Assembly: GCF_001028625.1 (NCBI RefSeq)
Contig: NZ_CP011805.1
Coordinates: 1,116,001 to 1,180,000 of the forward strand
From: Pelagerythrobacter marensis
GTDB lineage: Bacteria; Pseudomonadota; Alphaproteobacteria; Sphingomonadales; Sphingomonadaceae
DNA: 64,000 nt
Direction of reading: 5' to 3'
The notes under the pieces were generated by a model. The model was not told the DNA's origin, did not search any database, and worked only from the letters and a program-made list of their open reading frames with translations. The translations under genes were made by a program, and so were the position numbers. Below, one piece after another: positions 51,035 through 58,893 of the stretch. How positions within the stretch are numbered: position 1 is the first letter of the stretch; each line of letters begins with the position of its first letter.

Positions 51035-51909
51035 GCGGCGAGCTCGACCTGATCGAGCGCCTGCGCGCCCTTCCGCTGCACGAAGGGGCGCGAAACCTGG
51101 ATGACGATGCCGCCGTGCTCGATATCGGCGGCGAGACACTGGTTCTGACCCACGATATGCTGGTTGAAGGGGTGCACACCGCACCGGGCCAGGATGCGGC
51201 CGACGTGGCCTGGAAACTGGTCGCGACCAACCTTTCGGACCTTGCCGCCAAGGGCGCGCGGCCCATCGGTGTCCTCGTCGGCTTCACTCGGGGCGATGAC
51301 GACGCGCGCTTCGTTGCCGGGCTGGAAGAGGCGCTGACGCATTACAACGTGCCCCTGCTCGGCGGCGATACGGTGTCGTCCGGCAAATCGCCGCGCAGCC
51401 ACGGCCTGACCGCAATCGGGCGGGCGAGCCATGTCCCCGTCCCGTCCCGCGGCGGTGCGCGGTCGGGCGATGCGATCTGGGTGACCGGAACACTGGGTGC
51501 GGCGCTGGCCGGGTTCGAGGCATTCACGGCTGGCGATCGTGCGCAGGCCGGCGCCTATCTGCGCCCGCGAGCGCTGATCGACGACGGCCTGGCCCTCGCC
51601 CCGGCGGTGACGGCGATGATGGACGTTTCCGATGGTTTGCTGCTCGATGCCTGGCGCATGGCACAGTCCAGCGAGGTGAGCCTCGTGCTCGAGAGCGCCG
51701 CAGCCCCCATCGCCCTGCCCGAGGCGCGGCGCGACGAGGCGCTGCGCTGGGGCGACGACTATCAGTTGCTGTTCACCCTGCCCCCCGGCACCGCCCCACC
51801 CGTTCGCGCAACCCGCATCGGCACGGTCGAACCATGCGACGGCGACGGCGCACTGGTGGTCGATGGCGTATCGATCACCTCACCGGACGGGCTCGGCTAC
51901 AGCCACTAG
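51031..51909 (+). CDS. thiL: Thiamine-monophosphate kinase
   Basis: ThiL phosphorylates thiamine monophosphate to the active diphosphate. The 292-residue PurM-like enzyme has DDAAVLDIGGETLVLTHDMLVEGVH, WKLVATNLSDLAAKGARP, LLGGDTVSSG, MMDVSDGLLLDAWRMA and WGDDYQLLFTLP. The GTG start overlaps the nusB stop (GTGA). Last gene of hisG-hisD-nusB-thiL; convergent with the desaturase gene. Confidence 0.95.
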   Translation: MSGELDLIERLRALPLHEGARNLDDDAAVLDIGGETLVLTHDMLVEGVHTAPGQDAADVAWKLVATNLSDLAAKGARPIGVLVGFTRGDDDARFVAGLEEALTHYNVPLLGGDTVSSGKSPRSHGLTAIGRASHVPVPSRGGARSGDAIWVTGTLGAALAGFEAFTAGDRAQAGAYLRPRALIDDGLALAPAVTAMMDVSDGLLLDAWRMAQSSEVSLVLESAAAPIALPEARRDEALRWGDDYQLLFTLPPGTAPPVRATRIGTVEPCDGDGALVVDGVSITSPDGLGYSH

Positions 51910-51955
51910 CCCCATGAGCCCCGGCAGAGCGTTTCGCGGCGCGGCCGCGTTTCGT

Positions 51956-52945
51956 TCAGATTTCGGGGCAACGGACGCCGCGCTTTTCCAGGATCGGACG
52001 CAGCGCGTAATAGGCTTCCTTGGTGCGATGGTTCGGGATCGCGGGGTAGAGGTGGTGGATCAGGTGGGTTTCCATCCCGATCGACCCGATCTGCCCCAGC
52101 CGGCTCTTGAACAGGCGCGTACTGGTATAGCGGCCCTGTTCCCCACGGGGATGATGCGGTGCCCATGACAGATAGAAACGGATGTAGCTGAGGCCGATAT
52201 GGCGCGGCAGCCACCAGAGCAGCGCAGCCTCTATCGCATAGCCGCTCCACGCCATGGCGAACAGCACCGCCATGAAGATGAGCTGCAGCCGGATCGTGTC
52301 CTTCAGGGAATCGCTCGCTTCCTTCGTCCCCATCTCGTTCAGGATGCGCTTGTAGATATGGATCGACCCGTCGACACCCGGCTGGCGGTTGAGCCAGGTC
52401 TTGTAGATCGCGTGCCACGGGCCGTTCGCCCGGTCGGGATAGTCGGGGTCCTTCTCGGGATGATTGGTGTGATAGTGATGCTCAAGATGCATCAGCCGCG
52501 CCATCGAGAAGGGGAAGACGATGATGATTGTCGAAACCTTGCCGGTCCATTCGTTCAGCCAGCGCCGCTTGCTGCCCGGGCGGGCGATATTCGAATGCAT
52601 CGCTTCGTGACTGGTGACATAGCCGCCCACCGCGAACACGGTCGACAGTACGAAAGCCAGCGGAAGGTTCAGCCAGCCCATGATCGCCAGCGGGAAGAAG
52701 CTGAGCCAGATGGCGTAGCAGGTGAAGGCGGCGGCGGGGTAGATCCACATCTTGCCGCCTTCGAACTGCTTCGCAATCGCCCGTTCTTCTTTCAGCAGCG
52801 CAACGCGCGTGTGCCGGTCGAGAGACGAATCGCCCGAAAGCGGGATCGCAGGAGCATCCGCCGGATTCCGCCGATCGACTTGGGTATCGCTGCCAGAGCG
52901 ATCGCGCAGATCGCCACCGTGCGTCGCGCCAATAGCTTCGGTCAC
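51956..52945 (-). CDS. Fatty-acid-desaturase-superfamily membrane enzyme, CrtW-like
   Basis: A 329-residue di-iron membrane enzyme with about four spans. Histidine boxes: H113-x-x-x-H117 (SHEAMH), H153-x-x-H156-H157-Y-H159 with DPDYP after it, APHHPRGEQGRYTST, and H294-x-x-H297-H298 (HLIHHLYP). HxxxH, HxxHH, a DPD motif, then a W-x-PH-x-P segment ahead of the last HxxHH box is the order seen in CrtW beta-carotene ketolases and CrtR-like hydroxylases, so a carotenoid or lipid substrate is possible. The cytosolic N-terminus is about 70 residues. Second gene of a pair with a 64-residue membrane protein (4-bp overlap). Confidence 0.82.
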   Translation of the reverse strand: MTEAIGATHGGDLRDRSGSDTQVDRRNPADAPAIPLSGDSSLDRHTRVALLKEERAIAKQFEGGKMWIYPAAAFTCYAIWLSFFPLAIMGWLNLPLAFVLSTVFAVGGYVTSHEAMHSNIARPGSKRRWLNEWTGKVSTIIIVFPFSMARLMHLEHHYHTNHPEKDPDYPDRANGPWHAIYKTWLNRQPGVDGSIHIYKRILNEMGTKEASDSLKDTIRLQLIFMAVLFAMAWSGYAIEAALLWWLPRHIGLSYIRFYLSWAPHHPRGEQGRYTSTRLFKSRLGQIGSIGMETHLIHHLYPAIPNHRTKEAYYALRPILEKRGVRCPEI

Positions 52946-53136
52946 AGCCAGCGCCCCTTAATCGTTGCATAGAGGCCCCAGGGCCCACCGATCAGCAGGC
53001 CGAAGCCAATCGCCGACAGGCCGAAGGGCGGCGCCCATCCCCAATACGCCATCGTCTGCGCGATCAGCGGCGCGATAAATCCGATGCCGAACAGAAACGG
53101 CATGATCTTGAACAGGGACTGCACTGCCTTCTGCAT
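52942..53136 (-). CDS. 64-residue two-span membrane protein paired with the desaturase
   Basis: A short protein with two hydrophobic segments (KIMPFLFGIGFIAPLIAQTMAYWGW and GLSAIGFGLLIGGPWGLYATIKG) and little else. Its stop overlaps the desaturase start, so it is probably an accessory subunit or scaffold for the di-iron enzyme. I do not recognise the family. The ATG at 53136 is the only in-frame start with suitable length. Promoter probably in 53137-53250, shared with divergent hppA. Confidence 0.7.
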   Translation of the reverse strand: MQKAVQSLFKIMPFLFGIGFIAPLIAQTMAYWGWAPPFGLSAIGFGLLIGGPWGLYATIKGRWL

Positions 53137-53358
53137 GGCCGTTTACTTAATCTTAAGTATGATCTCCCGCAACCTTGCAGTCGTTTCGGTCGAACGAACG
53201 TCGCATTTTGGTGCACCGATGCAGAAAGCGCGCAATGGACAGCAGGCCCTTGCGCGATGCGTGCCACCGCTTATACCTCGCAAATGCAAACGGCCCTGCG
53301 AAAGCGGGGCCGTGCGCCAAGAGAACAAGTATTTTGGGAAAATAGAGGGGACACGCGC

Positions 53359-55464
53359 GTGAATCTAATCACGATCGCAATAGGCTTGGGACTTCTGGCC
53401 ATACTGTATGGCTTCGTCACCAGTCGCCAGGTGCTCGGCGCAGATGCCGGTAACGCAAAAATGCAGGAAATCGCCGGCGCCATTCAGGAAGGCGCGCGGG
53501 CTTACCTAAACCGCCAGTATACGACGATAGGCGTGGTCGGGATCGCCGTGGCGATTATCGTCGGGATCTTCCTCGGCCCGATTTCCGCCATCGGTTTCGT
53601 CATCGGCGCGATCCTGTCGGGCGTTGCTGGCTTCATCGGCATGAACATTTCGGTGCGCGCCAATGTCCGCACGGCCGCCGCCGCGCAGACCGGATTGCAG
53701 CAGGGTCTCACCCTCGCCTTCCGCGCGGGTGCGATCACCGGAATGCTGGTGGCCGGCCTGGCCCTGCTCGCGATCGCAGTGTTCTTCTACATCCTGATCG
53801 GCCCGATGGGGCTGGAACCCAATGGCCGCGAAGTGATCGACGCGCTGGTCGCACTCGCCTTCGGCGCTTCGCTGATTTCGATCTTCGCGCGTCTGGGCGG
53901 CGGCATCTTCACCAAGGCTGCTGACGTCGGTGCCGATCTGGTCGGCAAGGTCGAGGCGGGCATCCCCGAAGACGACCCGCGCAACCCTGCGGTGATCGCG
54001 GACAATGTCGGCGACAATGTGGGCGACTGTGCCGGCATGGCCGCCGATCTGTTCGAAACTTATGTCGTGACCGTGGGCGCAACGATGGTGCTGACCGCGC
54101 TTCTGCTCACCACCGTGGGCGAACTGCTTCTGCCGTTGATGGCCCTGCCCCTGCTGATCGGCGGTGCCTGCATCGTCACTTCAATCATCGGCACCTATTT
54201 CGTCCGCCTGGGTGGCGGGACGAATGTGATGGGCGCGATGTACAAGGGCTTCCTCGTCACCGCAGTGCTTTCGATCCCGGCGATCTGGTTCGTCACCAGC
54301 TATGCACTGGGCGGCGATATGGCCAGCGTGATCAACCCCGGCACCGACATGGTGCCCTTCAGCGGAACGGACCTGTTCTGGTGCTCGATGGTCGGCCTGG
54401 CCATTACCGGGCTGATCATCTGGATCACGGAGTATTACACCGGCACCAACTATCGCCCGGTCCGCTCCATCGCCAAGTCGTCCGAAACCGGGCACGGTAC
54501 CAACGTGATCCAGGGTCTGGCGATTTCGCTTGAAGCGACCGCCCTGCCCACGCTGGTGATCGTGGCGGGCATTGTCATCGCCTATCAGATCGCCGGGCTC
54601 ATGGGCATTGCCTATGGCGCCACCGCGATGCTGGCGCTGGCGGGCATGGTCGTGGCGCTCGATGCCTATGGCCCTGTCACCGACAATGCCGGCGGCATTG
54701 CCGAAATGGCCGGTCTGGACGACAGCGTTCGGGAAAAGACCGATGCGCTGGACGCCGTGGGCAACACGACCAAGGCGGTGACCAAGGGGTACGCGATCGG
54801 ATCGGCGGGTCTTGCCGCACTGGTGCTGTTCGCGGCCTACACCACCGACTTGCGGGAGTTCTTCCCCAACGTCACGGTCGATTTCAGCCTTGAAAATCCA
54901 TACGTGATCGTCGGCCTCCTGCTCGGCGCGCTGCTGCCCTACCTGTTCGGGGCGATGGGCATGACCGCAGTGGGCCGCGCAGCGGGCGACGTGGTGAAGG
55001 ACGTGCGCGAACAGTTCGCGGCCGATCCGGGCATCATGGCGGGCACGAGCCGTCCCGACTACGCCCGCACAGTCGATCTGGTGACGAAAGCCGCGATCAA
55101 GGAAATGATCGTGCCTTCGTTGCTGCCGGTGCTGGCGCCGATCGCCGTCTATTTCGTGATCACGCTGATCGCGGGCCAGGACAACGGCTTTGCCGCGCTG
55201 GGCGCACTGCTGCTGGGCGTGATCGTTGGCGGGCTGTTCGTCGCGATTTCCATGACCGCCGGTGGCGGCGCATGGGATAATGCGAAGAAGTACATCGAAG
55301 ACGGCAATCACGGCGGCAAGGGTTCCGAAGCCCACAAGGCCGCGGTTACCGGCGATACGGTCGGCGATCCTTACAAGGACACCGCCGGTCCGGCGGTCAA
55401 CCCGATGATCAAGATCACCAACATCGTCGCGCTCCTCCTGCTGGCTGCCCTCGCGGCGGGTTGA
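53359..55464 (+). CDS. hppA: K+-independent proton-translocating pyrophosphatase
   Basis: A 701-residue, about 16-span pump that couples PPi hydrolysis to H+ export. Substrate motifs: DVGADLVGKVEAGIPEDDPRNPAVIADNVGDNVGDCAGM, and DNAGGIAEMAG with the C-terminal GDTVGDPYKDTAGPAVNPMIK. The class-determining position in GNTTKAVTKG is Lys472, which marks the K+-independent type (the K+-dependent type has Ala). The GTG at 53359 has AGAGGGG upstream; the longer frame to 53257 adds a poorly conserved basic tail. A terminator follows. Confidence 0.95.
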   Translation: MNLITIAIGLGLLAILYGFVTSRQVLGADAGNAKMQEIAGAIQEGARAYLNRQYTTIGVVGIAVAIIVGIFLGPISAIGFVIGAILSGVAGFIGMNISVRANVRTAAAAQTGLQQGLTLAFRAGAITGMLVAGLALLAIAVFFYILIGPMGLEPNGREVIDALVALAFGASLISIFARLGGGIFTKAADVGADLVGKVEAGIPEDDPRNPAVIADNVGDNVGDCAGMAADLFETYVVTVGATMVLTALLLTTVGELLLPLMALPLLIGGACIVTSIIGTYFVRLGGGTNVMGAMYKGFLVTAVLSIPAIWFVTSYALGGDMASVINPGTDMVPFSGTDLFWCSMVGLAITGLIIWITEYYTGTNYRPVRSIAKSSETGHGTNVIQGLAISLEATALPTLVIVAGIVIAYQIAGLMGIAYGATAMLALAGMVVALDAYGPVTDNAGGIAEMAGLDDSVREKTDALDAVGNTTKAVTKGYAIGSAGLAALVLFAAYTTDLREFFPNVTVDFSLENPYVIVGLLLGALLPYLFGAMGMTAVGRAAGDVVKDVREQFAADPGIMAGTSRPDYARTVDLVTKAAIKEMIVPSLLPVLAPIAVYFVITLIAGQDNGFAALGALLLGVIVGGLFVAISMTAGGGAWDNAKKYIEDGNHGGKGSEAHKAAVTGDTVGDPYKDTAGPAVNPMIKITNIVALLLLAALAAG

Positions 55465-55491
55465 TCCGCGCCGTCTCGACGGCATCAAACG

Positions 55492-55526
55492 AAGGGGCAC
55501 GGAACCGAACGGGTTTCGTGCCCCTT
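55492..55526 (+). terminator. Terminator after hppA
   Basis: AAGGGGCACGGAACC pairs with GGGTTTCGTGCCCCTT (one mismatch), followed by TGCC, 28 bases after the hppA stop. Strong stem, short U-run. Confidence 0.7.
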
Positions 55527-55605
55527 TGCCGTTAAGCCTTCCTAAGCACCCCGATGCTAACCCGCGCGTGCGGCGATCTGCGCCGCGGCTTGTGAAGGTT
55601 AACGT

Positions 55606-56775
55606 GTGGTCAGCGCCTCGCTCGAACGCCAGCATCCCCCGGTCGGGCGCGCAGGTACGCGCGCGCCGGATATGCCCAGCACCGCCTTGTCGGCGATCGA
55701 CCCTGGCGATCTGAACGCGGCGAGCGCCACCGAATGGGAAGATCTGGCGGGGGACACGGACGAGCCGAACCCGTTCTACGAGCACTGGAGCCTTCTGCCC
55801 GCGCTGGAAGCCTTCGGCGGGCATTCGGCCGGGACGATCATGGCCATGCGCTGCGACGGGCGCTTGTGCGGGCTGATTCCGCTTGCGCGGACAGCCGGAT
55901 ATTACGGTTATCCTCTCCCTCATCTGGCCAACTGGAGCCACGACAATCTGTTCGTCGGCAACCCTCTCGTCCGGCGTGGGTACGAGGAGCGCTTCTGGCG
56001 CGAGCTGCTCGATCACGCCGATGCCGCGCCGGGTGGCGCGCTGTTTCTGCATCTGGACCGCATGGCGGAAGATGGGCCGCTGTTCGCCGCCCTCGCCCGT
56101 GTGGCGGACGATCAGGGCCGCGAATGGGCGGTCGTTCAGCGCGAAGAACGCGCACTGCTGCAATCGGATCTGTCGCCCCAGGCCTATTTCGAAAGCTCGC
56201 TCAACGGCAAGAAACGCAAGGAATTGCGGCGGCAGCAAAAGCGCCTGGCCGACGAAGGCGCAATCGGGTTCCAGCGGAGCGACGATGAAACCGGGCTGGA
56301 CCAATGGATCGAGGAGTTTCTCGCGCTGGAAAAAGCCGGCTGGAAGGGACGCAATGGCTCCGCCCTCGCCGACAATCCGCGCACGCGGGACTGGTTTGCG
56401 CAGACCATGCGCGGGGTAGCGGCGCACGGCCGACTGGAGCGGCTGGGTCTGACGCTTGAGGGAAAGCCGATCGCCATGCTGGCCAACTTCATCGCCCCGC
56501 CCGGCGCCTTCAGCTTCAAGACCGCTTACGACGAACGCTACGCGCGTTATTCCCCCGGTGTTCTGCTTCAGCGCGAGAATCTCGATCTGCTGACACGCGA
56601 CGATGTCGCCTGGTGCGACAGCTGCGCCGCGGCGGACCATCCGATGATCGAGCGCATCTGGCGTGAAAAGCGCGCCATGCTGCGGGTGAATGTCGCGATC
56701 GGGGGCAAGCTGCGCCGCACGATCTTCCGCCAGGTTCTGCGGGCCGAAGTCGCCCGCCAGTCCAGGAGTATCTAG
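55606..56775 (+). CDS. FemAB/CelD-like acyltransferase (GNAT fold)
   Basis: A 389-residue protein of the Acetyltransf_6 (BioF2/FemAB-like) group: NPFYEHWSLLPALEAFGG, FLHLDRMAEDGPLFAAL, FESSLNGKKRKELRRQQKRLADEG, and the acyl-acceptor half LEKAGWKGRNGSALADNP, GRLERLGLTLEGKPIAMLANFIAPPGAFSFKTAYDERYARYSPGVLLQREN. Members transfer amino-acyl or acetyl groups onto polysaccharides, peptides or lipids. The start is a GTG at 55606; ATG 55672 is possible. Three bases separate it from the cupin gene, so these act together. Confidence 0.82.
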   Translation: MVSASLERQHPPVGRAGTRAPDMPSTALSAIDPGDLNAASATEWEDLAGDTDEPNPFYEHWSLLPALEAFGGHSAGTIMAMRCDGRLCGLIPLARTAGYYGYPLPHLANWSHDNLFVGNPLVRRGYEERFWRELLDHADAAPGGALFLHLDRMAEDGPLFAALARVADDQGREWAVVQREERALLQSDLSPQAYFESSLNGKKRKELRRQQKRLADEGAIGFQRSDDETGLDQWIEEFLALEKAGWKGRNGSALADNPRTRDWFAQTMRGVAAHGRLERLGLTLEGKPIAMLANFIAPPGAFSFKTAYDERYARYSPGVLLQRENLDLLTRDDVAWCDSCAAADHPMIERIWREKRAMLRVNVAIGGKLRRTIFRQVLRAEVARQSRSI

Positions 56776-56778
56776 ACG

Positions 56779-57666
56779 ATGGGTATCCAGTCCCCGATCG
56801 GCCTTCGCGCCGCCGACGAAAGCCCGCGCCGCGTGTTCGGCGACGCTGCACGCGGCGAATTCGCCGCCTCTTACCCCGAAACGCCGCATGTCCTGCCGCA
56901 TGGGCTGGAGCAGCACGACCTGCTGACGCTGGATGCCCTGGCGGCTCTTGCCGGGCGGCTTCCGACAAGCTCGATCGAATACAACCGCGGCGATCTTCCG
57001 GTCGGGGTCGACGGCAAGCCCGAAGGCACCGGCCTCTCCATAGAGGAGACGATCCACCACATCGCGCGCACCAATAGCTGGGCGGTGCTCAAGAACGTCG
57101 AACAAGTGCCGGAATATCAGGCGCTGCTGCTGTCCCTGCTGGACGAGATCCGGCCGCAGATCGAACGCAAGACTGGCGCCATGCTGCGGCCGCAGGGGTT
57201 CGTGTTCATCTCCAGCCCCAACGCCGTCACCCCCTATCACTTCGACCCGGAGCACAATATTCTGCTCCAGCTCGTGGGCAGCAAGACGATGACCCAGTTC
57301 CCGGCCGGGGATCACCGTTTTGCCCCCGATACGATCCACGAATCCTATCACGCCGGCGGCGCGCGCGAGCTGACCTGGGACGACGCCTTGATCGACGGTG
57401 GCCGAGCGTTCGCAATCGGCCCCGGCGAAGCGGTATATGTGCCGGTCATGGCGCCGCACTTCGTCCGCAATGGGCCCGAAAGTTCCATTTCCCTGTCGAT
57501 CACCTGGCGCAGCGACTGGAGCTTTGCCGAAGCGGACGCCCGGGGGTTCAACCGCATTCTGCGCGGACTGGGCCTGCAGCCCGCTGCGCCGGCACGCTGG
57601 CCCGCCACCAACAAGGGCAAGGCCTTCGCCTATCGCGCACTCCGCAAGCTGGGGATGGCCGGTTGA
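56779..57666 (+). CDS. Cupin-like / JmjC-type Fe(II)-2-oxoglutarate oxygenase candidate
   Basis: A 295-residue cupin_8-like protein. A 2-His-1-carboxylate site is seen as H154-x-D156 in TPYHFDPEHN and H227 in VYVPVMAPHFVRNG. The ILLQLVGSKTMTQFP segment after it is the usual JmjC-type strand pair. Such enzymes hydroxylate peptides, proteins or small molecules. The product pairs with an upstream FemAB-like acyltransferase and a downstream thioesterase; function unknown. It lacks an N-terminal signal, so it is cytoplasmic. Confidence 0.8.
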   Translation: MGIQSPIGLRAADESPRRVFGDAARGEFAASYPETPHVLPHGLEQHDLLTLDALAALAGRLPTSSIEYNRGDLPVGVDGKPEGTGLSIEETIHHIARTNSWAVLKNVEQVPEYQALLLSLLDEIRPQIERKTGAMLRPQGFVFISSPNAVTPYHFDPEHNILLQLVGSKTMTQFPAGDHRFAPDTIHESYHAGGARELTWDDALIDGGRAFAIGPGEAVYVPVMAPHFVRNGPESSISLSITWRSDWSFAEADARGFNRILRGLGLQPAAPARWPATNKGKAFAYRALRKLGMAG

Positions 57667-57698
57667 CCGCGCCCTGCGCGCATCGCAAAGCGCACGGC

Positions 57699-58607
57699 AT
57701 GACCGACCAAACCAGCCCGGAAGCGCTCGTCGCCGATCTTGTCGAACTGCTCACCGTCTCCCCCGCCGGCGCGAACCTGTTCGAAGGCGACGCGCAGAAA
57801 GGGGGCGTGGGCCGGGTCTTCGGTGGGCAGATCGTGGCTCAGGCGCTCCAGGCCGCGCAGATCAGCGCGCCCGATGGCATGGTCGCCCACTCGCTCCACG
57901 CCTATTTCCTGCGCGGCGGGCGCGAAGGTACGCCAACCGGATACCGGGTAGAGGCCGATTTCGACGGGCGCAGCTTCGCCAATCGCCGCGTGGTGGCGAG
58001 CCAGGCCGACCCCGAACGCGGCGACACGCCGATCCTGAACCTCACCGCGAGCTTCCAGCGGCCCGAGGAAGGCCTGTCGCACGACGATTACGCGGTGCCC
58101 GAGGTCGCACCGCCCGAAGACCTTCCGACCGACATGGAACAGCGCCGCCGCTTCGTCGAACAGATGGGCGAACTCAGCGAAACGCAGCGCGCCTTCATGC
58201 TGCGCCCCCGGGCGATCGAAATGCGCACGGCCGACAGCCTGCACTGGATGAACAGCGACCCGCGGCCGCCGCACGCGCATTCATGGTTCCGCACCGCCGC
58301 GCCCCTGCCCGACAGCCCGGAACTGCATCGCGCCGTAATCGCCTATGCCAGCGATTATACCTTGCTGGGCACCAGCGCCCTGCCCCACGGCATAAGCTGG
58401 GCGCGGGGCGAGATGGTCGGGGCGAGCCTGGACCATGCCATCTGGTTCCATCGACCGGCCCGCGCCGATGAATGGCTGCTCTACGCCACCGACAGTCCGT
58501 GGAGCGGCAATGGCCGCGGCTTCAACCGCGGTCGGATCTTTGACCGTGCGGGGAATCTGGTGGCGAGCGTGGCGCAAGAAGGCATGATCCGGAAGCGCAA
58601 GGTCTAA
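57699..58607 (+). CDS. tesB: Acyl-CoA thioesterase II (TesB)
   Basis: A 302-residue double-hotdog TesB: GRVFGGQIVAQALQAA and HSLHAYFLRGG mark the first half, ASDYTLLGTSALPHGISWARGEMVGASLDHAIWFHRPARADEWLLYATDSPWSGNGRGFNRGRIFDRAGNLVASVAQEGMIR the second, with the catalytic Asp in LDHAIWFHR. It hydrolyses medium to long acyl-CoA. ATG 57699 gives the family length; a TTG at 57663 overlapping the cupin stop is an alternative. It is a second, unrelated acyl-CoA thioesterase to the B12-linked one. Confidence 0.93.
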   Translation: MTDQTSPEALVADLVELLTVSPAGANLFEGDAQKGGVGRVFGGQIVAQALQAAQISAPDGMVAHSLHAYFLRGGREGTPTGYRVEADFDGRSFANRRVVASQADPERGDTPILNLTASFQRPEEGLSHDDYAVPEVAPPEDLPTDMEQRRRFVEQMGELSETQRAFMLRPRAIEMRTADSLHWMNSDPRPPHAHSWFRTAAPLPDSPELHRAVIAYASDYTLLGTSALPHGISWARGEMVGASLDHAIWFHRPARADEWLLYATDSPWSGNGRGFNRGRIFDRAGNLVASVAQEGMIRKRKV

Positions 58608-58745
58608 GCCTACCCCCCAGACTCCATAGCAACGTTGTTCTGTGATCCTGCTGAATTCGGTTCGGCATCCGTTGCGCCGTGTCGCGAATACTCGCGCGGG
58701 ATTGTCGATTGGCCGCAACCCATCCCGGGCGGACGCCAGACAAAG

Positions 58746-58770
58746 AAAAGGCCCCGCGAAGGGGCCTTTT
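58746..58770. terminator. Bidirectional hairpin terminator
   Basis: AAAAGGCCCC-GCGAA-GGGGCCTTTT: ten-base-pair stem with a five-base loop and T-runs in both directions. It closes tesB on the plus strand and the 11-codon ORF on the minus strand. Confidence 0.85.
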
Positions 58771-58791
58771 CAAAAACAGTAACTTAGGATC

Positions 58792-58827
58792 TCAATTGAA
58801 GATCCAGTCCCAGATCGACAGATACAT
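58792..58827 (-). CDS. Candidate 11-residue micropeptide MYLSIWDWIFN
   Basis: On the minus strand an AGGAG lies seven bases before an ATG that opens an 11-codon frame (MYLSIWDWIFN, stop TGA). A strong hairpin terminator follows 22 bases later. The peptide is short, very hydrophobic and rich in aromatic residues, with a single Asp. It lies 67 bp downstream of the CHASE2-GGDEF-EAL gene on the same strand, and TTTACA plus a weak -10 (TACTCC) 17 bp on could serve as an independent promoter. No database could be checked. The ribosome site plus terminator is the main evidence; translation is unproven. Confidence 0.45.
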   Translation of the reverse strand: MYLSIWDWIFN

Positions 58828-58893
58828 AATTCATCTCCTGCTGCAAGACGCGCAGAAGGAGTACGTTAACCATCTATGTTTGTAAACTGTTAA

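Noticed and set aside
54181..57459. A 1092-codon open frame antisense to hppA and the acyltransferase/cupin genes
   Set aside because: It spans several well-supported plus-strand genes; typical GC-driven shadow frame.
58679..58885. 68-codon plus-strand frame after tesB
   Set aside because: It runs through the hairpin terminator and the opposite-strand micropeptide unit and has no ribosome site or family pattern.
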